NCBI RefSeq assembly: GCF_002929275.1
Contig: NZ_PJIK01000008.1
Location: forward strand, 1 to 64,000
From: Arthrobacter sp. ZGTC131
GTDB taxonomy: Bacteria > Actinomycetota > Actinomycetes > Actinomycetales > Micrococcaceae
DNA: 64,000 bases
Direction: 5' to 3'
Below are positions 8,695 through 17,507 of this stretch, piece by piece; positions within the stretch are counted from its first letter, which is position 1; each line of letters opens with the position of its first letter. The notes beneath the pieces were generated by a model. It was not told the origin of the DNA and did not search any database. It saw only the letters and a list, made by a program, of their open reading frames with translations. The translations under genes and the position numbers were made by a program.

Positions 8695-9716
8695 CCGGCG
8701 GCGGCTGTGGCGCCCGTGAGGCCCCTGACGGATTCGAGCGGAAAGTGACATTCGGCCAGGTGCAGCGTGCCATCGGCGGCAGTCGCCACCCGCGGCTCGG
8801 GTGCCACCTCGGCGCAGATGTCCTGCGCCTTCCAGCACCTGGTACGGAAGCGGCATCCCGACGGAGGGTCCAACGGGGACGGGAGCTCACCCTGGAGGAC
8901 GATGCGGTCCCGCTTCGCCCCCGTGACATCGAGCCTGGGCGAGGCGGACATAAGCGCAGCAGTGTACGGGTGCCGCGGATGGTCGAAGACCTCCTCGGTG
9001 TCTCCCGTTTCGATAATTCTGCCCAGGTACATCACTGCCACACGATCGGCCACATGCCGCACGACGGTCAGATCATGGGAAATGAAGATGTAGGAGACGC
9101 CGAGTTCCTGCTGGAGGTCATTGAGCAGGTTGAGGACCTGTGCCTGGACGGAGAGATCGAGCGCGGAGACCGGTTCGTCCAGAATGATGACGTCCGGATT
9201 CAGGGCAAGGGCACGCGCAATGCCGATCCTTTGCCGCTGTCCGCCGGAGAATTCCTGCGGTGATTTCCGGGCGTCAGTTGGGCGCAGCCCCACCATCTCG
9301 AGCAGCTCGCGCACGCGGGCTTCGCGCTCCCGAGATGACGGGTAGAGGCTCCGGTGGGTGGCCCAGGGCTCGGCGATGATGTCGCCGGCGCTCATGCGCG
9401 CGTTAAGGGAGGCAAACGGGTCCTGGAACACCATCTGGACCCGTCGCCGCCAGTTCAGCAGCTCCTTGCCGCGGAGCCCGAACGGGTTGGTGCCTTCAAA
9501 GGTCACGGTCCCAGCGTCCGGCGTCTCCAGCATCATGAGGGTCCGGGCCAGGGTGGATTTTCCGCAGCCCGATTCACCCACCAGGCCGAGGGTCTCCCCG
9601 CGCCCGACCGTGAGGCTGATTCCGTCCAGGGCTTTAAGGCGAGTGTTGCCGCTGGCGCTCTTGGCCACGTGGAACGTTTTGCACAGGCCGTCGATCTGCA
9701 GAAGCGGCTCAGACAT
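8691..9716 (-). CDS. Oligopeptide/dipeptide-type ABC transporter ATPase (DppF-like)
   Basis: A 341-residue ATP-binding subunit with Walker A GESGCGKST, the Q-loop VFQDPFASLNARM, signature FSGGQRQRIGIARAL, Walker B VIILDEPVSALD and the H-loop ISHDLTVV. The C-terminal oligopeptide-family extension has Cys residues (GCRFRTRCWKAQDIC) that in related proteins bind an Fe-S cluster. The real start is ATG 9716 with AAGGAG 7 bases ahead, overlapping the preceding gene by 8 bases; the in-frame extension upstream is not needed. It pairs with the neighbouring ATPase to power import at the membrane's inner face. Confidence 0.9.
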   Translation of the reverse strand: MSEPLLQIDGLCKTFHVAKSASGNTRLKALDGISLTVGRGETLGLVGESGCGKSTLARTLMMLETPDAGTVTFEGTNPFGLRGKELLNWRRRVQMVFQDPFASLNARMSAGDIIAEPWATHRSLYPSSREREARVRELLEMVGLRPTDARKSPQEFSGGQRQRIGIARALALNPDVIILDEPVSALDLSVQAQVLNLLNDLQQELGVSYIFISHDLTVVRHVADRVAVMYLGRIIETGDTEEVFDHPRHPYTAALMSASPRLDVTGAKRDRIVLQGELPSPLDPPSGCRFRTRCWKAQDICAEVAPEPRVATAADGTLHLAECHFPLESVRGLTGATAAAG

Positions 9717-10851
9717 TGTTTGACTCCTTGCTGAAGTGGCAGGCTGCAACCCGGCCCGGCCGCGGCGGCCGGGTTCCGGCGTAGTTGCCGGCAGGGTCGC
9801 CACCGCCGAGGTCGGCGTCGGCACCCAAGCCGTTGTCGGCGTCGTTCTCGGCGCCGCTTTTGACGACGGCGACGCTTCCGTTCACCGGCAGCAGCCGGGG
9901 ACGTTCGGCCCGGCAGATGTCCTGCGCGAGGGGGCAGCGTGACTGGTAGACGCAGCCGGAAGGGATGTCATGGAGCTCGGGCGGGCTTCCGGCGATTGAC
10001 TTCAGGTGGGCGCCGCGCTCCACGTGGACGGGAACGGACTCGAGCAGCCCCTTCGTGTACGGATGCCGCGGATCGTTGAAGACCTCGGAAACCGGTCCGC
10101 TCTCCACCACGTTTCCGGCGTACATCACGGCCACTGTGTCGGCTTCCTCGGCAACAACCGCGAGGTCGTGCGTGATCAGCACCACGGCCATCTGCCCCTC
10201 CTCGCGCAGCTTCCGCAGGAGCTGCATGATCTGCGCCTGGACGGTGACGTCCAGGGCCGTGGTGGGTTCGTCCGCTATGAGCAGGCGCGGATTCAGCGCC
10301 ACTGCCATGGCGATCAGTATGCGCTGGCGCATGCCGCCGGAGAACTGGTGGGGATACGAATTGACCCGGGACTCGGGTTCGGGAATCCCCACCCGCTTCA
10401 TCAACTCGATCGCCTCGGCTTTGGCTTCCTTGGCGCTGAGTCCCCGGTGGATCCGAAAAGCCTCGCCGAGTTGTGTGCCGACCGGATAGACCGGGTTGAG
10501 GGCAGTCAGGGCGTCCTGGAAGACGATCCCCAGTTCGGGCCCGGCGAACTTGAGCCGTTCCTTGGGCGTCAGGGCTGCCAGGTCTGTTCCGTTGAGCACG
10601 ATCTCTCCGCCGGCAAGATCGCAGACGGGGTCCATGATGCCGGCGAGGGCCTTGGCCGTCATGGACTTTCCGCAACCGGATTCCCCGAGCAGTGCCAGGG
10701 TCTCGCCCGCACGGGCCTCAAAGCCCACGCCATTGACAGCCCGGACGGTTCCCCGGTGCGTCCGGATGTCCACAGCCAGGTCCCGGACACTAAGGACAAC
10801 ATCACGTGCCCGGGACTGTCCGGTGAGCACGGTTTGGGCAGCAGTCTTCAC
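9709..10851 (-). CDS. Oligopeptide/dipeptide-type ABC transporter ATPase (DppD-like)
   Basis: A 380-residue ATP-binding subunit with Walker A GESGCGKSM, signature FSGGMRQRILIAMA, Walker B LLIADEPTTALD and H-loop ITHDLAVV. The C-terminal extension carries SGCVYQSRCPLAQDIC, the conserved Cys-rich patch of the peptide family. An Asp/Gly-rich insert (about residues 345-365) precedes the last lines and is unusual in length. GTG 10851 overlaps the upstream permease stop (GTGA), which decides the start. It works as a heterodimer with the next ATPase. Confidence 0.9.
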   Translation of the reverse strand: MKTAAQTVLTGQSRARDVVLSVRDLAVDIRTHRGTVRAVNGVGFEARAGETLALLGESGCGKSMTAKALAGIMDPVCDLAGGEIVLNGTDLAALTPKERLKFAGPELGIVFQDALTALNPVYPVGTQLGEAFRIHRGLSAKEAKAEAIELMKRVGIPEPESRVNSYPHQFSGGMRQRILIAMAVALNPRLLIADEPTTALDVTVQAQIMQLLRKLREEGQMAVVLITHDLAVVAEEADTVAVMYAGNVVESGPVSEVFNDPRHPYTKGLLESVPVHVERGAHLKSIAGSPPELHDIPSGCVYQSRCPLAQDICRAERPRLLPVNGSVAVVKSGAENDADNGLGADADLGGGDPAGNYAGTRPPRPGRVAACHFSKESNNV

Positions 10852-11846
10852 GGCTTTGCCTCCTTGACGGGAATGCGGACAATCAGCCGCTTGCGGGGAA
10901 GTGCCAGGCGCCAGCGCTGGGCCGGATCGGTGGCGATCCGCAGCCACGCGGCCAGGACGTTGGCGGCGATGGTGGTGACCACAATCGCGACGCCAGGAAA
11001 GATGGAAAGCCACCATGCGGTCTGCAGATACTGCCTGCCCTGCGAAACCATGAGACCCCAGCTGACGTCCGGCGGCTGGATCCCGATGCCGAGGAAGCTG
11101 AGGGACGATTCGGCCAGCATGACGTAGCAGAATTCGAGCGTGGCGAGCGTGAGAAGGGTCGGCAGGACCACCGGGATGACGTGGCGGCCGATGATGGCGT
11201 TGGGCTTTGCGCCAAACGTCCGGGCCGCATCCACGAACGTCCTGCTTTGCAGCTCGGCCGATTCGGCCCGCGCCGTACGGAGATAGATAGGAATACGGGT
11301 AAGGGCCAGGATCAGCACGATGTTTCCGGCACTGGGGCTGAACACGTAAAGAACGACGACGGCGAGCAGCAGCGACGGGAAGCTCATGATGACGTCCGCG
11401 ATCCGCATCGACACGTTTTCACGCCAGCCGCGGTGGTAGCCGGCCCAGACGCCCCACAGGGAACCGATCACGAGGGCCGCGGCCACTGCAGGCAACGCGA
11501 CGGAGAACGTGGTGCGGCTGGCCACGACCAGCCGCGCGAGCATGCTTCGCCCCAACGAGTCGCTTCCCAGGAAGTACTCCCAGCCATTGGCCAGGGAAAA
11601 GGGAGCCTTGTTGGCGAAGAGAAGATTCTGTTTGGTTGCCAGGTCACCCATGAGGGAGGGACCAATGATGGCGGTCAGGCCAATGATGATCAGGACCAGC
11701 GCGGATGCCGCGGCAAAGCGGTCCTTCAGGAGGAGCCGGAAAAGGCTGAGGTTCCCGTCCTGCTTTCCCTTCTCTTTCTTTGGTTGCGGCCGCGCGTCCG
11801 CCGGCGGCCGCTCCTGTACTGCGGGCTCTGTGAATGAACTCTTCAT
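10848..11846 (-). CDS. ABC transporter permease (DppC-like)
   Basis: A 332-residue inner-membrane permease. A charged, Lys/Pro-rich cytoplasmic head (residues 1-32) precedes the N-terminal OppC-type helix (FAAASALVLIIIGLTAIIG), followed by the binding-protein-dependent transport core of five helices. The EAA loop that contacts the ATPase reads FVDAARTFGAKPNAIIGRHV. ATG 11846 follows TTAGGAG. It is 8 bases behind the sister permease and overlaps the ATPase gene by 4 bases. Together with DppB it forms the substrate channel. Confidence 0.9.
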   Translation of the reverse strand: MKSSFTEPAVQERPPADARPQPKKEKGKQDGNLSLFRLLLKDRFAAASALVLIIIGLTAIIGPSLMGDLATKQNLLFANKAPFSLANGWEYFLGSDSLGRSMLARLVVASRTTFSVALPAVAAALVIGSLWGVWAGYHRGWRENVSMRIADVIMSFPSLLLAVVVLYVFSPSAGNIVLILALTRIPIYLRTARAESAELQSRTFVDAARTFGAKPNAIIGRHVIPVVLPTLLTLATLEFCYVMLAESSLSFLGIGIQPPDVSWGLMVSQGRQYLQTAWWLSIFPGVAIVVTTIAANVLAAWLRIATDPAQRWRLALPRKRLIVRIPVKEAKP

Positions 11847-11854
11847 GCCTACTC

Positions 11855-12784
11855 CTAAGCCCTTGCCGTGACGGGCCGGACGCGTGCGTCCAGCAGCGCG
11901 TAGCCCATGTCAATCAGGATGTTCAACGCAAAGATCGCGACGGCGGTGAGCAGCACTGCCGCCTGCAGCACGGCGAAGTCGCGCTGCAGGATGGAATCGA
12001 TCATGAGCTTGCCGATCCCCGGCCAGCCGAAGATGGTTTCCACCACCACCGCTCCGTTGACCAGGCCCACCGTCAGGTCGCCTGCCACCGTCAGCGCCGG
12101 TGCGGCGGCGTTGCGCAGTGCGTGATGCGTGACTACCCGCAGTTCGCCGGCACCGCGGCTGCGCGCCAGCTTGATGTAGGGCTCAGACAATGCGGAAACC
12201 ATGGATCCCCGGACGATCTGGACCAGGACGCCAAAAGGCCGCAGCAGCAGGGTTGCGATGGGCAGGACCCAGGCGCCGGCCCCCGATACACCGGATGTCG
12301 GGAGCCAGCCCAGGGTTATCGCGAAAACCCAGATGCCCACGATGGCGAGCCAGAAATCAGGAATCGAAGCCGCAGCCATGGAGACGAAACTGGAGATGCG
12401 GTCGGCCACGCCGTTCGGCTTCAGCGCGGCCCAGCATCCCACCACCAGTGCCAGCAGGACGGCCAGCACCATGGTGGTGGCGGCCAGCTGCAAGGTGGCG
12501 GGAAAGGCGCGCAGTGCCATGGCGGCCGCGTCCTGGCCGGTCCGGAGGGACTGGCCAAAGTCGAGCCTCAGCACCCCGCCGAAATAGTCCGCCATCTGCA
12601 CCAGCAGGGGTTGGTCGAGGCCATTGCGTGCGGTGAAGTCATCGCGCATCTGCTGTGTTGCGTTCAGGGGCAGATACAGGCCCGCCGGATTTCCGGTCAT
12701 TCGCGCTAGTGCGAAAACACCTACGATGACCACCACCAACGGCAGCGCACTGGAGGCTATCCGCTTTCTCAAGTAGATCAGCAT
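11855..12784 (-). CDS. ABC transporter permease (DppB-like)
   Basis: A 309-residue permease with an N-terminal helix right after a short basic start (MLIYLRKRIASSALPLVVVI), a periplasmic segment that includes ARNGLDQPLLVQM (the usual 'GLD.P' mark of DppB proteins), and the transport core with the EAA loop YIKLARSRGAGELRVVTHHA. AGAAGGA lies ahead of ATG 12784. It follows the binding protein by 29 bases and partners with DppC. Confidence 0.9.
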   Translation of the reverse strand: MLIYLRKRIASSALPLVVVIVGVFALARMTGNPAGLYLPLNATQQMRDDFTARNGLDQPLLVQMADYFGGVLRLDFGQSLRTGQDAAAMALRAFPATLQLAATTMVLAVLLALVVGCWAALKPNGVADRISSFVSMAAASIPDFWLAIVGIWVFAITLGWLPTSGVSGAGAWVLPIATLLLRPFGVLVQIVRGSMVSALSEPYIKLARSRGAGELRVVTHHALRNAAAPALTVAGDLTVGLVNGAVVVETIFGWPGIGKLMIDSILQRDFAVLQAAVLLTAVAIFALNILIDMGYALLDARVRPVTARA

Positions 12785-12813
12785 GGCTGTCCTTCTTTTC
12801 CTGGAGACCGGGG

Positions 12814-14373
12814 CTAGCTTGCCGGGGTCATTTCCGAAACACGCAGCTCATCGCCGCTGGAGGAGTTCGGCGTGTAGTTCACGGACTTGGACTTGCCGAT
12901 GATGCCGGTCTGGTGCGAGATGTGGGCAAACTGGACGACTTTGTCGTTCTGGTAGGCGAAGATGTCCTCGAAGGCCTTCTTCCGCTCATCACCCGACGCC
13001 GCATCCCCCTTCTTGATCAAGGCATCAAACTCCGGGGTGCCGAAGTAGCTCTGCGCTCCGGTGGACAGCATGTACTGGTCAACGGTGAAGGCCGCGTCGC
13101 CCGCCTGGTTGCCGTGCTGGGTCATCAGGGCTACCGCGCCCTCATCGGCAGCGAACGGGCGGACCTGGTACGTCAGGTGCTGGCTCGTTTCCAGCATTTT
13201 CAGCTTCACATTCAGTCCGGCCTGGCTCAGCTGCTCCTGGAGGACCTGCGCGAGTTCAGTGATTTTGGGAAACTGTGCGCTTCGGACCACGAGGGAGATC
13301 TGCGCAGACGTGTCCACGCCGGCGGCCTTGGCCTCGGCCACGAGTGCCTTGGCCTTGTCCAGGTCGAAGGCCCAACCCTTCAGCGCGGAGTTGTGTCCCA
13401 CAATGCCTTCGGGGACCAGCTGGGCCGCCACCTTGTGCTTGCCCTGGTAGAGGGAGCTCACGATTCCCTCTTTGTCGATGGCGTAGTTCACTGCCTGGCG
13501 GATGCGGATGTCGTTCAGCGGCGCTTTGGTGGCATCCAGCCGAAGGGCAACCGTCTCATTATTGGGGTAGTCAACGCCGAGTTCCCCCACGCTGTCGTCG
13601 GGGCTGAGGCCCATGGCCACATCGGCCTCGCCGCTGGTAACCATGGCCGCCCGCACGGAGCTCTCGGAGCGCCATTGGTACTCGGCCTTGGCATAGGCAG
13701 GCTTATCGCCCCAGTAGCCGTCCCAGCTGCTCAGCGTGATTTTCTGGCCGGCGTCCCACTTCTCGATTTTGTACGGCCCGGTGCCGATCGGTTCGCGGAC
13801 CTTCGCGGTGGTGCTCGTGGATGTCGGCACCACTTCCAGGAAGGAAAGACGCAGCGGAAGAATGGGGTCCGGCTCCGGCGTCGTGACGGTGAGGGTCGTG
13901 GCATCGACGGCCTTCACTTTCAGGTCGGCATCGCCGAACACGTAGCCTTCCACGTTGCAGCCGAGCTTGGAGTTGACGGCCCTGTCGATGGTGAACGCCG
14001 CAGCTTCCGCATTGAACGGTGTGCCGTCCTGGAATTTCACGCCTTCGCGCAGCTTGAACGTCCATTCCGTGTCTGACGTTGCTTTCCACTCCGTTGCCAG
14101 CAGCGGTTCAAGTTCGCCGGTTTGGGGATTTCGCTCTACCAGCGGCTCAGTGACGTTTGAGCGCACCACTACACCGGTGGACGTGAGGTTTGATTCGCAG
14201 GCCTCCAGCGTCGGCGGTTCCTGGCCAAGGACCACGCGCAGTGCGCTTCCGGATGCAGGTGCAGCCTCAGAGTTGGAAACGGCGCAGCCGCTCAGCGCAA
14301 GAAGTGCTCCGGCCGCAAGGGCCGGCCATTTGACCGCCGATGCGGGGAATAGGGGTGTTGAAGAAGACGTCAT
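12814..14373 (-). CDS. ABC transporter substrate-binding lipoprotein, family 5 (DppA-like)
   Basis: A 519-residue SBP family 5 protein. The N-terminus is a lipoprotein signal: hydrophobic stretch ALAAGALLALSGC with the lipid-modified Cys at position 30. Mature-domain marks are LEACESNLTSTGVVVRSN, VERNPQTGELEPLLA, FKLREGVKFQDGTPFNAEA and NDIRIRQAVNYAIDKEGI, the family pattern. ATG 14373 has GGAGG at good spacing; the 78-codon extension before it lacks coding character. It is the first gene of a six-gene operon. The ligand cannot be read; the family takes up peptides, nickel, opines and sugars. Confidence 0.9.
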   Translation of the reverse strand: MTSSSTPLFPASAVKWPALAAGALLALSGCAVSNSEAAPASGSALRVVLGQEPPTLEACESNLTSTGVVVRSNVTEPLVERNPQTGELEPLLATEWKATSDTEWTFKLREGVKFQDGTPFNAEAAAFTIDRAVNSKLGCNVEGYVFGDADLKVKAVDATTLTVTTPEPDPILPLRLSFLEVVPTSTSTTAKVREPIGTGPYKIEKWDAGQKITLSSWDGYWGDKPAYAKAEYQWRSESSVRAAMVTSGEADVAMGLSPDDSVGELGVDYPNNETVALRLDATKAPLNDIRIRQAVNYAIDKEGIVSSLYQGKHKVAAQLVPEGIVGHNSALKGWAFDLDKAKALVAEAKAAGVDTSAQISLVVRSAQFPKITELAQVLQEQLSQAGLNVKLKMLETSQHLTYQVRPFAADEGAVALMTQHGNQAGDAAFTVDQYMLSTGAQSYFGTPEFDALIKKGDAASGDERKKAFEDIFAYQNDKVVQFAHISHQTGIIGKSKSVNYTPNSSSGDELRVSEMTPAS

Positions 14374-14672
14374 TGGATCCTCCGGATTAGTGGAGCGCGG
14401 CAGGCTGCAGCTATGCCGATGATGTGGACAGGGAGCTGGGAGCCGCGCTGGACTCAAGCTAGTGGAGCTTTCAAAAACACCACAAGGGGACGGAGGGCCG
14501 GCCCACCACCGCGTCGGGCCCTTTGCCGCGCACCGGATGGATGTGACGGACGCCACGCATCCCCGCTGGCCCCGCGAATCCGCGAAATTAGGCGGACCAA
14601 TACACATCTTGGATCGATCGATGCATATTGCCTGTTGGACTCGTATGGATCACCGAACCTACTGTGCAGGGT
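14374..14672. other. Divergent intergenic region
   Basis: The 299 bases between the ABC operon and the divergent hydroxyacid dehydrogenase must hold both promoters. The only structure I can point to is the palindrome ATCGATCGAT at 14613-14622, about 50 bases before the dehydrogenase start, a possible shared operator. No convincing -35/-10 pair was found by eye and no gene. Confidence 0.4.
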
Positions 14673-15623
14673 ATGAACAACAACGTCGCTGTCCTGCAGG
14701 TAGGCCCACTAATGCAAACCGTCCAAGATGCGGTGGTCGACGAGTACGGGGCCGTCAGGCTCCCCGATTCCGCGGCTGACCAGGCGGAGTTCCTGGAACG
14801 CCACGGCAGCACGTTTGACGTCGCCGTCACGTCGGGGCGCTTTGGCGTGGGATCTGAATTGATGCGCGCCCTCCCTAATCTCCGAGCTGTGGTGAACTTC
14901 GGGGTTGGCTACGACACAACCGATACCAGGCAGGCAGCAGAACGGGGAATTTCGGTCAGCAACACGCCGGATGTCCTCAACGACTGCGTGGCGGACACCG
15001 CCGTGGCCCTGTACGTGGACGTGCTGCGGCGCACCAGCGCCGCAGACCGCTACGTCCGCAGGGCTGACTGGACGCGTAAAGGCAACTTTCCCCTCGCCAC
15101 CAAGGCGAGCGGAAAGCGCGTGGGAATTCTCGGGCTGGGGAGGATCGGAAAGGTGATCGCGCGCAGGCTCGAAGGCTTCGACTGCACCATCAGCTATCAC
15201 AATCGGAACGAGGCTGCCGGCGTTCCGTATGCATATGCGTCGTCCCCGGTGGAACTCGCCCGGAATTCGGATGTGCTCATCGTGGCAGCAGCCGGCGGGC
15301 CGGAGTCCGTGCATGTGGTTGACAGTGACGTCATCGAGGCGATCGGCCCTGACGGTTACCTCATCAATATCGCCAGGGGCTCAGTCGTGGACGAACAGGC
15401 TCTGGTGGCGGCCCTGCTCGCCGGTAAGCTGGCCGGCGCCGGCCTGGATGTCTACGCTGATGAGCCGAAGGTCCCCCAGGACCTGCTGGCAATGGACAAC
15501 GTGGTCCTGCTGCCTCATCTGGGAAGCGGAACACACGAGACGCGGGCCGCCATGGCCGAACTCACGCTCGCGAATCTCGCGCAGTTCGCGGCCGACGGAA
15601 CCCTGGTCACGCCGGTCTCCTGA
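14673..15623 (+). CDS. D-isomer-specific 2-hydroxyacid dehydrogenase (glyoxylate/hydroxypyruvate reductase-like)
   Basis: A 316-residue NAD(P)-dependent 2-ketoacid reductase. Rossmann motif GILGLGRIGKVIARRL is near residues 150-165, catalytic Arg in NIARGSVVDEQAL (about 235), catalytic Glu in ADEPKVP, and His in LLPHLGSGT (about 281). VVNFGVGYDTTD is typical of the glyoxylate/hydroxyphenylpyruvate reductase branch. ATG 14673 gives the normal family N-terminus, though its ribosome-binding site (GCAGGG) is weak; the ATG at 14628 adds 15 poorly matching residues. It is divergent from the ABC importer, so it may process that importer's substrate (inference). It is not a close copy of the dehydrogenase at 6901. 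Confidence 0.85.
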   Translation: MNNNVAVLQVGPLMQTVQDAVVDEYGAVRLPDSAADQAEFLERHGSTFDVAVTSGRFGVGSELMRALPNLRAVVNFGVGYDTTDTRQAAERGISVSNTPDVLNDCVADTAVALYVDVLRRTSAADRYVRRADWTRKGNFPLATKASGKRVGILGLGRIGKVIARRLEGFDCTISYHNRNEAAGVPYAYASSPVELARNSDVLIVAAAGGPESVHVVDSDVIEAIGPDGYLINIARGSVVDEQALVAALLAGKLAGAGLDVYADEPKVPQDLLAMDNVVLLPHLGSGTHETRAAMAELTLANLAQFAADGTLVTPVS

Positions 15624-15730
15624 TCTGCCCCTCCCATCCGAGCTTGGGCGGCGTTTGAGCCGCCGCCGAGCGGGCGGGCTTACGAGCAGCAGGGCTCCGA
15701 GAGGCAGGGTTTCCGGGCCGCACGGCTTCC

Positions 15731-15748
15731 TGGGAGCCCGTGCTCCCA
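15731..15748. terminator. Short hairpin between converging genes
   Basis: TGGGAGC and GCTCCCA form a perfect 7-base stem around a 4-base loop, 108 bases past the dehydrogenase stop. No T-run follows on the plus strand, so it is only a possible terminator for that gene. Confidence 0.35.
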
Positions 15749-15759
15749 AGCGGCAGGGC

Positions 15760-15796
15760 AAAAAGAAACACCCCGGTCCAAAGTCCGGGGTGTTTC
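15760..15796 (-). terminator. Rho-independent terminator of tRNA-Leu
   Basis: GAAACACCCCGG (15765-15776) pairs with CCGGGGTGTTTC (15785-15796) to give a perfect 12-base stem with an 8-base loop. On the minus strand it is followed by five Ts (15764-15760). It lies 8 bases behind the 3' end of tRNA-Leu. Confidence 0.85.
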
Positions 15797-15803
15797 TGAT
15801 GCG

Positions 15804-15886
15804 TGCGCGAGGGGGGATTTGAACCCCCACGCCCTTTCGGACACTGGCACCTGAAGCCAGCGCGTCTGCCGTTCCGCCACTCGCGC
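15804..15886 (-). tRNA. tRNA-Leu (CAG)
   Basis: The minus strand folds into a class II tRNA: acceptor GCGCGAG/CTCGCGC with discriminator A, D-arm, anticodon arm CTGGC-TTCAGGT-GCCAG with anticodon CAG, a long variable arm (TGTCCGAAAGGGCGT) and TPsiC arm GGGGGTTCAAATCCCCC. Length is 83 bases and CCA is not encoded. The long variable arm with the CAG anticodon defines leucine. Confidence 0.95.
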
Positions 15887-16285
15887 GCAACTTCCTCCAC
15901 TTGGTTTTAGCCCCGGAATCCGGAGTTTCAACCTCGTAAAAGCAGCGAGATCAAGCATAACGGACAATCCGGGCAAAATGCCAATCGGGCCTTTCCGGGG
16001 CGCGGCAGCGGCCCCGTCACCAGTCATTGCCATAGGCCCCTTCGCCCTCTTCGCACCGGCGGGACTGCGTCCAATGACGTGTGATCCCGCCAACACCCGG
16101 GCTTCCGGTGTGAACGAATCGAGCGTCCGGCGCGTTGTGGATTAAGGTCATTCGCAGGCGTGGCAAGTAGTATCAAATGTATAGGCGTCCGCTTCCTGCG
16201 GGCCCGCTGTTCTGTTGTGACCTGCGTTGCCAGTTGAGTTCCACGAGATGTGCTGCCCTGCAGCTGCAAGGAAAGGAGAGGGACC
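15887..16285. other. Intergenic region upstream of fhaA
   Basis: These 399 bases hold the promoter of tRNA-Leu (leftward) and of the long fhaA-pknB operon (rightward). I see no gene, no strong hairpin and no promoter pair I would defend; the AT-richer part, where a -10 would be expected, is at about 16133-16185. Confidence 0.4.
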
Positions 16286-17026
16286 ATGGGTTTGCTGGAC
16301 AAAGTCGAGCGTGGCATCGAAAAGGCCGTCCGCGGCGTCTTCTCCACCGGTTCCAAGGCCCAGGTTGAGCCTGTGGAAATTGCCAGCCGCCTGCGCCGCG
16401 AAGTGGACCACAAGGCCATCACCGTTGCCGCCGGACGCACCCTTGCCCCCAATGTCTTTGACGTGATGCTCAGCGACGACGACTTCCAACGGGCCCAGGA
16501 GTGGGGCACGCCGCTGGCCGAGGAACTCTGTGATGTGGTGATCAACCATGTCCGCAGCCAGGGCTACACACTGCAGGGCCCTGTCCGGATTTCCTTCCGG
16601 CGGGATGAGGCACACCGTGCCGGAGACTTCGAGATCACCTCGAAGACCGAAAAATCCTCCGCCCCCGCGCCGGCCGCGCCGCGCACCAATGTACCTGCAG
16701 CGCCCAGCCGCCAGCCGGTCCGCCTGCAGCCGGTCCTGGACATCGACGGCCAGCGGTATTCACTCAATGCACCTTCAATCGTCCTGGGCCGTTCATCAGA
16801 AGCTGACATTTTGGTGGACGACACCGGAGTTTCGCGCCGCCACCTGGAAATCCAGACCGCCGGCGGCACCACCACGGCCGTGGATCTGGGTTCCACTAAC
16901 GGCAGCTACGTCAACGGACACAAAGTGGCCGGCAGCATGGAGCTTACTGACGGCTCCACCATCACGATGGGACGGACCAAAATCATCTTCCGCCTCCTGC
17001 CCGCCAACACTGGCGGCCGCCCATGA
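16286..17026 (+). CDS. fhaA: FHA-domain protein FhaA (DUF3662 + FHA)
   Basis: A 246-residue regulator of cell-wall synthesis. Residues 1-125 are the FhaA N-terminal DUF3662 domain (MGLLDKVERGIEKAVRGVF; EVDHKAITVAAGRTLAPNVF). A Pro/Ala linker (130-150) joins the C-terminal FHA domain with the phosphothreonine-binding marks LGRSS (about 174), SRRHLEI and STNGSYVNG. In mycobacteria FhaA binds the phosphorylated pseudokinase domain of MurJ/MviN and tunes peptidoglycan precursor export. ATG 16286 follows AAAGGAGAGGGACC; longer forms are not needed. It is the first gene of the conserved operon and overlaps fhaB by 4 bases. Confidence 0.93.
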   Translation: MGLLDKVERGIEKAVRGVFSTGSKAQVEPVEIASRLRREVDHKAITVAAGRTLAPNVFDVMLSDDDFQRAQEWGTPLAEELCDVVINHVRSQGYTLQGPVRISFRRDEAHRAGDFEITSKTEKSSAPAPAAPRTNVPAAPSRQPVRLQPVLDIDGQRYSLNAPSIVLGRSSEADILVDDTGVSRRHLEIQTAGGTTTAVDLGSTNGSYVNGHKVAGSMELTDGSTITMGRTKIIFRLLPANTGGRP

Positions 17027-17505
17027 GCGAACTGACCATTACCGCCCTGCGCTTCGGCTTCCTTCTGCTTCTCTGGGTTCTCATCTTCAGCATCGTCTCC
17101 GCTATGCGCCGCGACCTCATGATCGGCCGCAAGGCCGCCACGGGTGCGCCCACGGCACGGCAAGTCCGCAAGAACCCCGAACTCGCCGAGCCGCCCCCCG
17201 CCCCCGTTAAGCAACAGGCGCGGCAACTGGTGGTGACCGAAGGCCCGCTCAAGGGGACCACCGTTCCGCTGGCTGCGAGCCCCATCCTGCTGGGCCGTGC
17301 CCAGGAGGCCACCCTCGTGCTTGAGGACGACTATGCCTCCGGCAGGCATGCACGGCTCTTCCCGCAAGGAAGCCGGTGGTTCATTGAGGACCTCGGCTCC
17401 ACCAACGGCACGTACCTGGCCGACCAGCAGCTCACCCGGGCCCTTCCCGTGGACCTTGGTGTACCCGTGAGAATCGGCAAGACGGTCATCGAATTGAGGC
17501 CATAG
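17023..17505 (+). CDS. fhaB: FHA-domain membrane protein FhaB/FipA
   Basis: A 160-residue protein with one N-terminal membrane helix (ALRFGFLLLLWVLIFSIVSA, residues 5-24), a linker, and a C-terminal FHA domain with LLGRAQEA, SGRHARLFP and STNGTYLADQQL. FhaB (FipA) acts at the division septum and is bound by PknA/PknB phosphorylation signalling in mycobacteria. Its ATG overlaps the fhaA stop (ATGA), and pstP begins 2 bases after its stop, so the three are translated together. Confidence 0.93.
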   Translation: MSELTITALRFGFLLLLWVLIFSIVSAMRRDLMIGRKAATGAPTARQVRKNPELAEPPPAPVKQQARQLVVTEGPLKGTTVPLAASPILLGRAQEATLVLEDDYASGRHARLFPQGSRWFIEDLGSTNGTYLADQQLTRALPVDLGVPVRIGKTVIELRP

Positions 17506-17507
17506 CC

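Noticed and set aside
15607-16096. Minus-strand open frames across tRNA-Leu
   Set aside because: They run through the tRNA and its terminator and show no protein family.
16133-16185. Promoter for the fhaA operon
   Set aside because: TAGTAT could be a -10, but no -35 lies at acceptable spacing, so I did not annotate it as a promoter.
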